From assembly GCF_910591885.1 (NCBI RefSeq), contig NC_063277.1:17999664-18063663 (forward strand): 64,000 nucleotides of DNA, in the 5' to 3' direction. Made by a program: the position numbers and the translations under genes. The notes beneath the pieces are model-generated. The model ran no database searches and was not told the origin of the DNA. It was given only the letters and a program-made list of their open reading frames with translations. Positions 44,401 to 56,556 of this stretch are shown in pieces; within the stretch, counting starts at the first letter, position 1, and each line of letters starts with the position of its first letter. The stretch comes from Bombus terrestris (lineage: Eukaryota > Arthropoda > Insecta > Hymenoptera > Apidae).

Positions 44401-46853
44401 ATATGACGTGCGTGATTACAGTAAACGCAGAAAGGACTTGCTGCTTCTATACAACGTTTCAATAAATCTTCTATTTCTATACTGTCTAAAATACCATCAA
44501 CGTTAAGATCGATGCAAGGAACATCTTCTCCAGCCAATATTATTCCATCGCTTGGCTGCATTTGAGATTGTGCTATATTCTCTACCCGACTTTGACTATC
44601 GTCTTTCATTTCTTCATCCCATTTTTCATTTGTATCTATATTATTTGTTGTTTTTTCATCGGTAATTTCAGTCTCATTTTCATTGTTTTCGATACTCATG
44701 TCCGTTTCAATTTTAATTCCGGTTACCGCTTTATGTTCGCTAGTTTCTTCGATATTCTCCGTCTCTTCGGGCATGTTATCTACGACCGCTAATTTCGAAC
44801 TATCGGAATCGCTGTCTTCGTCATTCACTTGATAACTAACGCTGTTGTCCTTGTCCTCTTCAAACATGTTGCATTCTTTCTCCTCTGTCAGTGAACTTTC
44901 TGCATTGTTGTTTTCTTCTTCCTTCTTAACAATATTATTTTCTATATTTTCGCTATTGGTCGCAACAGAAAATTGAGAATTTCTATTGGTACATATCTTT
45001 ATAACTAAACTTCTATCAGGAGCTTCACTGGTATTGAACGATATCGAAGATTGAGATTCATTAGGTACATCAAAATTTTCTTTGTTATCATTGTCATAAG
45101 CTTTTTCTTTGGGTTGAAGGTCGGATACATGTGATTCGTGTTGCGGACTAAATAATGATCGGCTAACTGGACTATGTGCAGAACTTTCAGACATTTGTGA
45201 CTGAGAGTCTGTTTCCAATACAATTTCTTCTGTTTTCTTTTTGGCTACATTTTCTTCTGTTTCTTGATTAACATCGTCAATCTTAACAGAATTAACATCG
45301 TCTATCTTAATATTAGTTTCTTCGGTCGAATTTACAGTTTTCGTATCGAGTTTAGTAGAATTCGTTTCTGATTTATCAGATGTATTCAACATATCAATTA
45401 CGTTTACATTTTCTTTCTTAATTTTGTCATCAATATCTTCTACGTTATTTGTACATCGCGATACCTCCATAATAGTTTCCGTTACACTATCATATGGCAT
45501 ATTATGGCTGGGTGAATCGGTTGAATTTAATTCCAAATTATTTGGACAAACCTCTTTTTCATTTGTTTCTTCCTTTTCTTCAATGGAATCTTCGATACAC
45601 TTTGAGACTTCCATTATTGTCTCTGAAACGGTATCTTTAACCACATTGTGCATTACTACGTTCTGAGAATTTTCATCTCTACTTAATGTTTCATCGACTA
45701 CTTGACTTTCGTTTAACTGAGATACAGCAACTTTATTATTGATCTTTTTTGCGTGAATATTTACTTTTTGTTGATTGGATGTACCGTCTTCCGTATGTTT
45801 AGACCTATTATTTTTCATCGATTTCCTTAGAACAGTCTTGTTTTCACTATTTACATCTTTATCAAGTATATTAGTCGACATTATTCCTGTAGGTGGTAAA
45901 GCAGAATTTACTTCTTTACTGGTTTCAATGGCTAAACTGCATGTACTTGCGTGTGAACCTGTTTGTCTACATAATGTGCATATGGAAGCAGTAACATCTT
46001 GCTTAGACGTTGGTGAACAGAAATGATTATAAAAATTATCAGTTTCTGAAAAAACTTTCTCACATGTACAACAAACTAGATAACACGATCCTTTGAAAGC
46101 ACCATAAAAATCTTCAACAGATGTAAACGCCATTTCTGGAACACTATGTTTCTTTGTCAAATGATGCGACAACCTTTCAGCTTGACCAAACATTCCAAGA
46201 CAAAATAAACATATATGACGTTTATGTATATCCCTCATATGTAAAAATAAATTCCAATTTTCGAAATACGTGCCACATGCTGCACAAAGATAAACTTTTC
46301 TTGTAATTTTAAAATTAGGAGAATGTGACACTGTAGATGATTCTGATGTGCTGGGCATTGGTGTCATTGTGGAATTGCAAGTACATGAAATTTGTTTCAA
46401 TGTAGAGCACAAACTTGATGACGATTGACACTTTGAACACTTATTCTTTGACGAAGGCTGAAGACCCAAATATTGCGCATATTCTGTTATTTTGCCCCGT
46501 TTAATTTCTGCCCTTTTTTCCTTGCTACTTTTGGATGCATTAGAATGTGGTGATTGTTGTTCCTGTGTTATATTTTTCAATGTATTCGTTTGTGTTTCTT
46601 GAGCTTGTGCCAAAATACGTTTCTTGAAACCTTTAAACACAATTTTCGATCCTGTACTGTTATTTTTGCTTGGAGAATCTTTGGTTGCAATAGAATTATA
46701 TTGCAATAATTGTTTTTCTTCTTCTATCACATCAGTGTATATACTGTCAATTGATGACTTTAGCGAATTTTCAATAGAAGTATCTTTAAGTTGTCGTTTT
46801 CCCAATATGTTCCACATATCCATAACTTTACTTTCACCATCTTCATCTTCCAT
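41427..46853 (-). CDS. Large C2H2 zinc-finger protein with C-terminal ING-type PHD finger
   Basis: A probable chromatin-associated regulator: 1808 residues in one coding exon. N-terminal C2H2/C2HC fingers lie at residues about 187-280 (CAACGTYFENWNLFLHMRDIH, CLFCLGMF). A second cluster of about eight fingers lies at about 800-1098, including CEECGSSFSRAVALKVHKRLH and CSECSERFISRKLLDKHENAH. Between them is an acidic, low-complexity region. A poly-Ser/Asp stretch with interspersed Cys lies near 1340-1385, followed by basic KKKVKTKKRKKGEK. The last 65 residues form a PHD finger (CYCQCPYDEVSEMIACD, EWFHFECVG, KGKWYCPDC) close to ING proteins, which read H3K4me3. The layout recalls insect MEP-1 of the Mi-2 (dMec) complex, but I am not certain of that assignment. 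The start ATG follows a 5' untranslated exon boundary at 46883. Confidence 0.85.
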   Translation of the reverse strand: MEDEDGESKVMDMWNILGKRQLKDTSIENSLKSSIDSIYTDVIEEEKQLLQYNSIATKDSPSKNNSTGSKIVFKGFKKRILAQAQETQTNTLKNITQEQQSPHSNASKSSKEKRAEIKRGKITEYAQYLGLQPSSKNKCSKCQSSSSLCSTLKQISCTCNSTMTPMPSTSESSTVSHSPNFKITRKVYLCAACGTYFENWNLFLHMRDIHKRHICLFCLGMFGQAERLSHHLTKKHSVPEMAFTSVEDFYGAFKGSCYLVCCTCEKVFSETDNFYNHFCSPTSKQDVTASICTLCRQTGSHASTCSLAIETSKEVNSALPPTGIMSTNILDKDVNSENKTVLRKSMKNNRSKHTEDGTSNQQKVNIHAKKINNKVAVSQLNESQVVDETLSRDENSQNVVMHNVVKDTVSETIMEVSKCIEDSIEEKEETNEKEVCPNNLELNSTDSPSHNMPYDSVTETIMEVSRCTNNVEDIDDKIKKENVNVIDMLNTSDKSETNSTKLDTKTVNSTEETNIKIDDVNSVKIDDVNQETEENVAKKKTEEIVLETDSQSQMSESSAHSPVSRSLFSPQHESHVSDLQPKEKAYDNDNKENFDVPNESQSSISFNTSEAPDRSLVIKICTNRNSQFSVATNSENIENNIVKKEEENNNAESSLTEEKECNMFEEDKDNSVSYQVNDEDSDSDSSKLAVVDNMPEETENIEETSEHKAVTGIKIETDMSIENNENETEITDEKTTNNIDTNEKWDEEMKDDSQSRVENIAQSQMQPSDGIILAGEDVPCIDLNVDGILDSIEIEDLLKRCIEAASPFCVYCNHARHIAVNGKQLGLHMLAEHKFQPQHPAIIIQAEQFITRVKKSLDELDSYFFNLDSYSSTNGTYNIPNVRTYECFHCRFHSAIHKELYLHNRKMHQKTILICIMCKSTFYSYSELLCHLCPGTYSPNINVRYRCCLCPMANLPSAFRLMVHLRKRHHACDVCLESTGNQQRLSNHVWKHKLHHLCYRCGIAYRNKPDITKHLFWKHGTESVLCKKCLQKKWPHIYHFCIPPTAFVCEECGSSFSRAVALKVHKRLHSGDHPYACSECSERFISRKLLDKHENAHKEPPAVSKNLMDTASQQSSINEEKSEKEKVGISDGNVSATELVKDIKEPVKKVVDVYDLPPLNLSSESDTDSEEEKPEIKEPENTEKVKSNEENAPSSADQPNFTSSEAVADSIVEVEQNEEEKEQGAQIMDGIWDNFKSYTASLEMKETANNFAIKEPEPETDVAFLRSIVLADHDYCVVWSDKEKDNDATSKMNEKEEINTSGDQDYLNKVEKSSVEGNEVQNSNEDDPNKKKAKSPKKKKQSGGSTSSSDSSSDSDSSTCSCGTNCSCSSSSSGSSSSSSSSSDSDSSTSEGSPKKQTNRKERKKEKESTQEPEAGYAELENKEISVETKNGSASVPIEPACPPQLLLRESDLETEETETDEDFYDEHPQQLANKLLAEKRNQLMLLAAVAPASTESAMPLNNGLTDRDTTVPSPDIPPTTEEDQPQQQQQPQKKKVKTKKRKKGEKTKQRNATPTVESIKLNIPKAFYQKNPGYSASSPVLMQSNMALMSNVSTNDVHSMNASVESQAMVITGQSIGGSGSEAENKRSSKRKRVPKRFYGDSSDDEVEKQPTVKWRKAETTPSFATVPSVKPLPPRLSIGGKNMAYRPIERQSESLGIATASATESEEPADSSSDSSDTEVEASQQMQMHLSESNPPAPERPVNLYCYCQCPYDEVSEMIACDAEDCRIEWFHFECVGIMVPPKGKWYCPDCRKKHGIVQNSDDYFD

Positions 46854-47930
46854 AATAGCACTGCTTAGCTACAGTGATATTACCTACAACATATAAAGTA
46901 TGTTTTAATATAAAAATATTCTAGTAGGAAAGAAATATTTGTTTTGTACAGTAATTAATTATGTATTAGATTAACAACCACTACAAAATATGGTGAATTA
47001 ATACAAGAGGTTACACGATCGTGAAATGTTTATTTCATAAACTATTATAGTCTATTATATAGGAGAATGCGGTGTGTATGTGTCATAAATATTATTCAAA
47101 CAATTATAACATTAACAAATCATTATATTAAATGTTTAAATCATATATGTTAATTAAACAAAAATTAAGAGCACCAAAATTATATATCATTCCTATTCTA
47201 ATCAATGTTATAATTGATATATTTACAAAGCCACCTGTTACATTCAACTTATTAAAAAATCTTTCTTTGCTATTTTATGGATATAATTATAACAACAAGA
47301 ATAGTTATATAACCAAATATTTAAAATCACTTTTTATGCAGAATTTAATCTGTTACATAGCAGTTTAAGAAAACAAAAACATTTTAATTAGCTTTGAAAG
47401 ACGATCCATAAATCAAGTGAAAAACATTGAACATCATGTTGATAATAAATCACAGAAAATTAAACTTTAGGTTTAAATTACACTGAGTAAAGTAACATGC
47501 AATTAATTATAATACCTCTGACGAGGATATTACAAAACTGAGTACATGGTATGACATGCAAGAAGCCTTTCGTAGTGAACATCATTCCACAATGATTCAA
47601 TCCCAAAGTTCCCACAAAAACAGTTTACTACAATGAAATTAATGTTAAAATGTGACGAATGGAAGAACACACGAAATCAGGATGCCGTGATAACAAGATT
47701 CAGCAGAAAAGTATTGCTGATAAACTTTTGTTGCATACAAAAATGATCCCAGTGTTATGAGAGATGCGTACCTTCCGGTAAATTTCGGCTTGAACGAATC
47801 GCTTCAAATTAAGGAAGTATGTATACGGTTTGTAAAATCTGAACGATAGAATCGGACGCTCTTGAAGTGATACGAAATGGAGCACCTTAAGTGGATCGTC
47901 GCGATCCGCGCCGAAAAGGTTAGTAAAATG
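46854..47930 (-). promoter_or_regulatory. 5' untranslated exons, intron and promoter side of the C2H2/PHD gene
   Basis: A consensus acceptor (TTGTAG) ends at 46884 and precedes a 30-base leader to the ATG. A matching donor (GGAAG|GTACGC) lies at 47771, so a noncoding first exon probably covers 47772 to about 47930, where CG content rises. The intervening 0.9 kb is AT-rich and has no coding pattern. Confidence 0.5.
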
Positions 47931-48480
47931 GCGTCATATCAATGAGCACAGCTCCGTCCGTGCTTCCAACACGTCCCCAGTGATGCCACCTTTTGTCATG
48001 TTCCACTGTAGTTTGTGATAGAAGAGGTTAGGCCAAAACCATTGAGAGAAAGATAGTCTGCAGTAATTCGGTTGTGGAATAATCAGTATAAGAATTCGAA
48101 TCTTTTTTGAAGAACGTAATCCGACTTGAGCGCGAGTGCGTTGTTGCTTGGCCCACGGCTGTTGTGCAAAAACTCGAAACGCGAAACGACGGCATCTCTC
48201 GTTGACGTATTCATATACGCCCAACGTAGTGCCTCTAATACCCCCACCTCTCGCTCTTAACCTGTGCCAGCTACCTGAACCGTTCAATTTCGTTTAAAAC
48301 ACTCTATTTATCTTCTTAAAAACTAAAGTTCAAATGTTTCTAATATTTCAATCTTCTTTACCAAATATCTTCGTTAAAGCTAGTTTAACATGAACTTCTT
48401 GTCAGCATTTTTATTAATGATTTTCTTTAAAATATTGTGCGTGTATATATATATGTATACTATATACGAATATACATATC

Positions 48481-48513
<33 letters not shown>

Positions 48514-49897
48514 AGTGTATCTTGTATAATATATACTTGTGTCAACACATTTTATATACAATTTATTGGTAAAATTTATGTCTAAGATTTCATGAAAAAC
48601 TGCTACATTTTTTAAATTAAGTCAGTAGTATGTAAGTATATATAAGTACGTTAAATGTACGTCATACAACAAAAATTTATTGATATATTCATACAATATG
48701 ATTAAGAATTTAATGAATCTTTTAAATACGATATAAAAGATAATAAATTTATAAATAGTATTTTATATTTTATAACTATGTTCCTTTCCTATGTTAACTA
48801 AAAAATATTTTTAATGTTTTTACAATTAGTATTTTGACATATTTTTTATACATTAAAAGCAATGATATTAAGTTAATATTATGATAATATTATTTTATAA
48901 TCTCTTATATTATGTGAAAATAAGCATACATGCGTTCATTTCTAATTAATACAATTAAAAATATATCATAATCATACATGTTATAATTATCTTATATGTT
49001 ATATTACTTGAAAATAAAAGGTTTAATATCGATATACATATATCATATATCATTATTAGTAAAATTTATTTAAGAAAATATTATTTCAAATACATCTTTT
49101 TTAAAATGAACATCATTGTAACCTATGAATATCGTTAACTTTATTTTAATACTTTACGAAACATGATATTAAAAAGTTGTTAATTGTATATAAAGAGAGT
49201 ATATATATAAATATTGTACAAAATTCTCAATTGAATAGAATAAATTTTATTCTTTTATTGTTACTTTCGAGTAATTTATCAATATATTGTTGAATATCTA
49301 CGACCTTTTCTAATATTAGCAGTTGAGGCATCTATACCTATAAATCGAGTGACATGTAAGTAAAACAACATTTCGAGTTTCGAGATTTGAGTTTATTGTT
49401 TTCTTTTGGTAAATATAAAAGTGCAAAAATAACCGGATTCCAAATCATTATAATTATTGTAAACGCATCGAAAGGTTTAACCAAATTTCAATTGGTTTAT
49501 GAACGCGAACAAGTTAAGTATGTGCATTAGGTAGAATGTGTGAATGCGCCGATGCATAATACACCATCTCATTTATTCAGTATTTCATATATATCATTTG
49601 TTGATGCTATCACTTTTTGTGTATTTTTATGTGCTGTCGATTTTCGACGAAACGTAGCGCATATCCTACACTATCAAGATTAAAAAGATCGTCGAAAAAA
49701 CGGAACTAGTACCAACGCACCTCGTTCACGGACGGTCGGACGTTGTCATTTGAAAACGGAAGCCATCTTGTGGCCGAGCCTCTCATATCATACAGGGAAT
49801 AATAGTTCAGCGACTATTTGTTCCGTAAAATTGTTCCGTATATTTTCCATTACGTCCAGACTATGCATGAATTATTGTATCACATGTTTACATAGCC
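47931..49897. other. Divergent spacer between the C2H2/PHD gene and CNOT3
   Basis: Promoter-like, CG-richer ends flank a very AT-rich middle with a (TA)n tract at about 48475-48512. The minus-strand open frame at 47934-48287 lies in the promoter-side region and shows no domain. Confidence 0.5.
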
Positions 49898-52800
49898 ATG
49901 GCTGCGACGAGAAAGTTGCAAGGTGAGAAGAAAATGTTTCCAGCATGTTTACATTCAGAAATTTTGTTATGGGTCTGTACTACTACAGCTTTGATTCCAC
50001 TCTTGCCTCGCGCTCTGCAATTCTCTGCCACATTAAACGTTTGTATTTTGCGATCAGTAGTAGCCTATTTTTAACTCGCGTTATCTACTCTTGCAAGCAG
50101 CCTTCTGTGTCTGACAGTTGGTACAGGTTGTCAGGGTATGATGAACTGGGGTGTTCTGCTTGAACTTTTCATATGTTTCTTTAATGCAAGTTATTTTTTC
50201 TTGCATGTACTGTATTTATGACAGTCTCATACTGCTTCTTTATGTCAGAATAACCTTTAAAATAGTTCTAAATATTATTTCCACAACACATACATATAAT
50301 GATACAAGATATAACATATGTAATGCTTTTGTCGATATAAGCTTTTCAATATATATATTGCTTGGTAAACTATACTTTCAATTCATAACTTACTTTGAAT
50401 TCTTTTGCCAATAATTTAAGAGAATTGTTTGCTGGAAATAAATTATTTTTGTTATTTTGGATCATGTTTTATCATACCTATTAATGTTATAACTTGATTG
50501 GTCGTAGTCAAATATATCATTTAGATTTTATATACGTATGTAACAAATTATGAAAGTAGTTATTACATGATGCATTTTATTATATGTAACATGCTAACAA
50601 CAATTACTAACTTGTATGGGATTTAACAATAATTATGCTACTTTATATGTAAACAAATTTGTATGCAATAATAACTGAATTTAAAAAATTTAATCTATGT
50701 TTTTATATCTCAAATAAATGATATATGTAATGTGTGACATATATTTATTTATTATCTTAATTAAAATATATTTTTTAAATTCTAGGTGAAATAGATCGGT
50801 GCCTTAAAAAAGTAACGGAGGGTGTAGAGACATTTGAAGATATTTGGCAAAAGGTTCATAATGCTACAAACAGCAATCAGAAGGAGAAATATGAAGCAGA
50901 TCTCAAGAAAGAAATCAAAAAACTTCAAAGGTTACGTGATCAGATTAAAACCTGGCTTGCATCAGGTGAAATTAAGGATAAAAGTACGCTTCTTGAATAT
51001 AGAAAGTTAATTGAAACTGTAAGTATATTTTGATATAGAATTGAAACTGCAAGAATTGTTACATGTTTATTTTTAAATGTAATTCATTTTCGTTAGCAAA
51101 TGGAAAGGTTTAAAGTTGTGGAGAGAGAGACAAAAACAAAAGCTTATTCGAAAGAAGGATTAGGAGCTGCTCAAAAACTTGATCCAGCTCAAAAAGAACG
51201 AGAAGAAGTTAGCAATTGGCTTGCAAATTCTATAGACGCTTTAAATCTTCAGGTATGAAATATGATGATGTTTAAACAGACTGGAAAATATTTTGTTAAA
51301 ATTAAAACGCGTTGATGATTTCAATGCAGCTGGATACATTTGAATCCGAGATAGAATCATTACTCGCAGGAAAGAAAAAAAGGTTAGATAAAGATAAGCA
51401 GGATAGGATGGATGAATTAAAAGCAAAACTTGATAAACATCGTTACCATATCCGTAAATTGGAAACATTGTTACGCATGTTGGACAATATGTCTGTTGAA
51501 GTTAACACTGTAAGTTTATTAATACAAAGATATAGTTATTTGACCATATTAATACCTTGAAAGCTTATAATTATTTAATCTTTTAATTGGTTTCACAGAT
51601 TAAGAGGATAAAAGATGATGTAGAGTATTATATCGAATCCTCGCAGGAACCTGATTTTGAGGAAAATGAATATATCTACGATGATATTATTGGTCTCGAT
51701 GAAGTTGAGTTGTCTGGAGTTGGTATTCCCTCATCAGCAACTACAGATAGTAATAATAGCAACGAAACTGGAGGTACACCAACCTCAACTAACTCTGGTA
51801 CTTCACCCATACCATCACCTCCATTGAGTTCTACCATGCATAACCATTCGAGTGATAGTTCTACAGATAATGACAAAAAAACGAAGGTATGTAATCTTAT
51901 GTAAGGTCACGATGACAACACCGATGTTTCATTATATGTATACGAGTATCGATAGCTATGATATAGCGAACGAATTTTTATTGTGTACTTTAATTTTAGC
52001 CTGTGAAACCAACAGCAGTCAGGCCATTATTAAATTCACAGGCGAGCATTCCAACCACGGGAAACACTGCCACCATAAAATCGAATTTATTATCAAGCAG
52101 CACTCCAAGCAAGACCATTCCCATGACACCTAGCCATAGCTCGCCTAGTTCTACAAGTAATCACATTGCTACAACTAATGCTGGTAATTTTGCTACAGTA
52201 GCTGCATCACATACTAATTCACAAGCCATCCATTCTACCTCTAGTAAAACATCTTGTAAGTATATTGTAAAAATGATTGACTATCATAAGGACGATTAAC
52301 GATAATATTATGACTTGCTTTTAAAATTTTCAGCTCATAGCAGTGAAAATGGTTTATTGTCATCATCGTCTGCGTCTAGTGTTACCTCGAATGTGCCACA
52401 AACAACCTCGCAGCAGCATAGTAATCCAGTGCCCATACAGACGACACATGTGTTGCATAATCAACAAAATCAGAATCACAGCAGCGAAACTGAAATGACA
52501 ACGCCGATCCCACCATCTTCTTCGCCACAGTCGTCAGTCAGCAGTAGATCTTCACCTTTGCCCGCAAATTCCTGCTCGCCAGCGCCATCCACTGCCAATG
52601 GTCTCATCCCTAAGCTTCCTGATGGCATGTCCTCTTTGAAATCTATAGCCCAACAAGTAATTGTCCGAGCAGGTTTGGACATACCGCCGTCCGAGTCGAA
52701 CAGAAACATCTTTGACACTGCTAAGGCGAACAATAATAACAGCAAAGTCACCATGGAAGCACACATTCCTCCTCTTCTTAGCGTTGCGCCTCTCGGGCCA

Positions 52801-53712
52801 GTACCTCTTCAGAAAGAACACCAGTTGCAGTTCCAGTTGATGGAGGCCGCCCACTACCATATGCCTCATCCATCTGATTCTGAACGTTTGCGATCATATT
52901 TACCAAGAAATTCGTGTGTTACACCTTCTTATTATCAACAGGTACCATTATACTATCTATCGTATCATTATATAAATTCAGCTGAAGTTTACGTGTGAGT
53001 GTTTGGGATTTGGTATCGTTCACTTCTTTCCTCACGCGACATTATACGATCTAATTTGTAGATACGATACTTTTGGACAATAACGAAATGTAATATCGAT
53101 TGTTTGAGAGAAAATTGACCTACTAATGCATTTTTGAGCGCTAGTGCATACCACTTAGTAGAAGGATGACAAGTTCATATATCAACTCTGGCTATCCTGA
53201 TTTTAATATTATTTATTTTTTGAAGATATATAGTAGATTAATTTTTAATTTCTTTCTAGTTTTGTTCATATGTACTTTATTGTATGTTAGAGTCAACTTC
53301 CCCATTCTGATACTGTGGAGTTCTTCCAACGTCTTTCCACGGAAACGTTGTTCTTCATATTTTATTACATGGAAGGTTCTAAAGGCCAGTACCTGGCTGC
53401 AAAAGCTCTAAAGAAACAAAGTTGGAGGTTTCATACAAAGTATATGATGTGGTTTCAGAGGCACGAAGAACCCAAAGTGATCAACGAGGAATATGAGCAG
53501 GTTAATAACATAAAATATTAACTCGTGATAATTAAAAATCGATGATAAGATTCGATATACGTTATTGCGTACTACTATGCAGATTGGTACTATGTAAAAT
53601 ATAATTGTTTCAGGGAACCTACATTTATTTCGATTATGAAAAGTGGGGACAAAGAAAAAAGGAAGGTTTTACATTTGAGTACAAGTACTTAGAGGACAGA
53701 GATCTGAATTAA
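49898..53712 (+). CDS. CNOT3: CNOT3, CCR4-NOT deadenylase complex subunit 3
   Basis: A scaffold and regulatory subunit of the main cytoplasmic mRNA deadenylase. Exons 49898-49922, 50786-51018, 51097-51252, 51330-51509, 51599-51886, 52000-52255, 52334-52941, 53291-53500 and 53614-53712 join in phase to 684 residues. The N-terminal Not coiled-coil domain is clear (AATRKLQGEIDRCLKKVTEG, FEDIWQKVHNA, KYEADLKKEIKKLQRLRDQI). Exons 5-7 code a long Ser/Thr/Pro/Asn-rich linker. The C-terminal NOT box is almost invariant: DTVEFFQRLSTETLFFIFYY, AAKALKKQSWRFHTKYMMWF, GTYIYFDYEKWGQRKKEGF. The first coding exon has only eight codons and is followed by an 863-bp intron. If the exon 7 donor is skipped, the frame adds about 17 residues and stops, losing the NOT box. 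Confidence 0.96.
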
Positions 53713-56556
53713 CAGTCCTGTTGCTTGTGGAATCTCCGAATACACTATTTCTGTACCGGTATCATCAAAAATCGAAAAAACAGATTTTATTTTTTACAAT
53801 TCTATATTTTCACAAAATATAATTTTATTTATTGGTAAAGAGTATCTCAGAAAAAAGTAAATGAAACAAAAACGAAAGAAAAGCTCGTGCATAACAGGCA
53901 ATGAAGATACTTCATTATATTTTGACATTGTGATATTCCTTTTTGAAAAACAGAAAAGCAAAATATGAATCACACAATTGAAAGAAACAAAAATGCAACT
54001 AATAAAACAAAGGAGTAAGTTAATCGGGGACAATGTAACTATAAGATATAATGAATGAAAAGCACCAGAAACACACTTTTAATATTTTAGTGTGTGGTGT
54101 GTGATACAAGAGGAAGAAGTTATACTCGCTGGCGACTGACTCGTAATACCAGTACAAACATGCGTGCGGCCCATCTGCCGTTTAGCGGTAAGGTGGAGGG
54201 CGCTCATGCTATGGTATGTCTTAATGTTAGATTATAAGTAGCCTTTTTGTATAAAGTATATTGAGATATAAAACCCTTAAAGTGAATTACTGTACAGAAT
54301 GTGTAGAAATAGTGAATAATAATATTATGGAATATATTTTATTTCTCATTTAAATGAAACTTAAGTTGTTTCAATTTTTGGCATCTGACACATCTCTGAC
54401 ACCTTGCATTCAGAACATTCCATCCATTAGATTTCTGCCCTCGACCAGGTTACTTACAGATATATTCTAACAATTTAATTACGAATCTTGAAACTCGTCG
54501 TCGAAGTCAAAATGGTTTTATTATGTATTTAAAGTAGCTTAATTTACTAGTTATTTCTCTAATGCATACCCTGTCGATTCAGGAGATTTTAATTTTATTA
54601 GTATTCTAGCAACTTTTACGTACTACATACTGTGTTTATCAAATGACGATTCGTGATAATTATTGTGCATATGTATTTATAAATTAATAAAATAGGGGGA
54701 GAGAGAGAGAGAGAGAGAATAAGAGCGAATGAGAAATAAAGCCATACTGTACGAATTTATTTATTATAAATTGTCGATACTGGTTATGGTGAAGCATCTT
54801 TGATAAAAAGTAAAAGAAAAAGATTCTCACTAATTTGACACACATGTACATATATGTATATTTCCTTGTACCTTTAATCTTTAACGTTTAATTGTTAAAT
54901 GATGCAAGACAGTATCGGCATTTGAAATAAATAATTTCAGACAAAGACAAAGCTTTTGCTTCAATCTTTGAAGCAATTGCCTGCATACGTGTTATTCATC
55001 ATTACAAAAGCCTTCGACAACGAGATTAGACATATTGCATTCGTTAGTAATAAAAAACAAAAGTTGAGATTTCTCACCTGATCGATCTAGCTTTAGGATG
55101 ATGATTAAACTTATTGAACAAAGGATAGATATATTCTAAGCAGATACTCTTGTTATGAATGGAAATTGTGACGACCACTATATTTGCATGATAGTATCTG
55201 CCTATGGTGTTCTATTTGTTTTTTTTTTTTTTTTTTTTTAACTTACATTAAAGGCACTATTCGATAAAATCGTATCGAATAATCGTATTTCTTGAGAAAT
55301 CAATGTGTTGTAGCAAGTGTTGAGTTATAAGTTGTAATGTGTTTTAGGTTTATTCCTAACATGTTTTGCAAACATTCTGCAACATAGTTGTACACCATCC
55401 AATTTCAATGACCCTTTAATGGTGTTCAATATTTTAACATATATCGAAGGTGTCATGCTTGTTAACGGTACATTAACGGAAGTTAGGTCTATAAGAATTG
55501 CAGTTTATATTACATCATTTTAATTAGCATACTTTACAGTGAAAACTAGGTAGATACAAGTTACAACATCAAGCATTTTTCACTTTCTGCAGCATTATAT
55601 TATTCTTCGGTGCACCTTTGATGAAAATCGTTTTGCAGTTTTTAATGTGTAGAAAAAGATAAAATGCAAAAGATAAAGAATAAGGATTTGTTGCTACTTT
55701 ACATAGTTAAATGATACTGTAGTTTTTAAATGTTGCATTATTATTGTAAAGGTAAAGTGGAGCGTTATTGTTCCTGGATATTTTGTACGATGAAAACATG
55801 TACAATGTTAATTTATGATTCTTTATAGAGATTTGAGAAAAAAATCTAACAAATTTTATAATTAAGTGCAGTGTATAATATTTTTGCATTTGTTATGAGA
55901 TTTTTATTATTTTTTCAATATATCAAATACTTTTAATCTTTGTCTTGCATTTTTTGAGAAACAGAATTCCATTTTAATTTAGACAAAAATGTGCAAGTAG
56001 AAAATTGAATTGATTGTACATTTTGGCGATTGTTCCGTAGTACCCTTTCATTAATATCAGGAAATAATGCAGCAAATTTTAAATTATTGCGATTTTGAAT
56101 AATGTAATTTACACTATTCTTATCCAGATAAAGATGTTTGCTCAATGCAAGAAAATTATTACGATAGAACAATAGTTTCTTAAATATTAAAAATTTTCCC
56201 TTATTTTACAATCTCTGAATAGTAGTTTACAATTGCTTGGTCAGATTCATTAGTTTCACGGTAATAAATTTACACAGCGGTAATCATCAAAGGAATCCAT
56301 TTTCGCTGTTTTAATGCAGATAAATATTCGAATGTCGCAAAAGGGAGTAAATGTGGTTTTGTAAATTAACAGTTACTTAAGAATCTTAATACAAACTATG
56401 AGTTTGAAATAGAGATACATGAAATACATATGAGGGGAATGGTGGTATGATTTATAAAAACAAACAAATAACAATGCCAATAAAAACAAATACTATCTTG
56501 CATTTCTATTATTTATTAAGGAAAAGTAAATGTACTTGATAAGGCAGTTAGACCGT
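53713..56556. other. 3' region of CNOT3 and convergent spacer, no gene seen
   Basis: AT-rich sequence with a short (GA)n tract at about 54697-54718 and a run of about 21 T at 55219-55239. Much of the first part is likely CNOT3 3' untranslated region. Several open frames occur but none has a recognisable domain. Confidence 0.55.

Noticed and set aside
47934..48287. Minus-strand frame of 117 codons near the C2H2/PHD promoter
   Set aside because: Lies in the promoter-side region, with no domain, no splice support and Arg-rich content typical of CG-rich promoter DNA.
48475..48512. (TA)n tract considered as an origin or regulatory site
   Set aside because: Simple AT repeat with no accompanying motif; common in AT-rich insect DNA.
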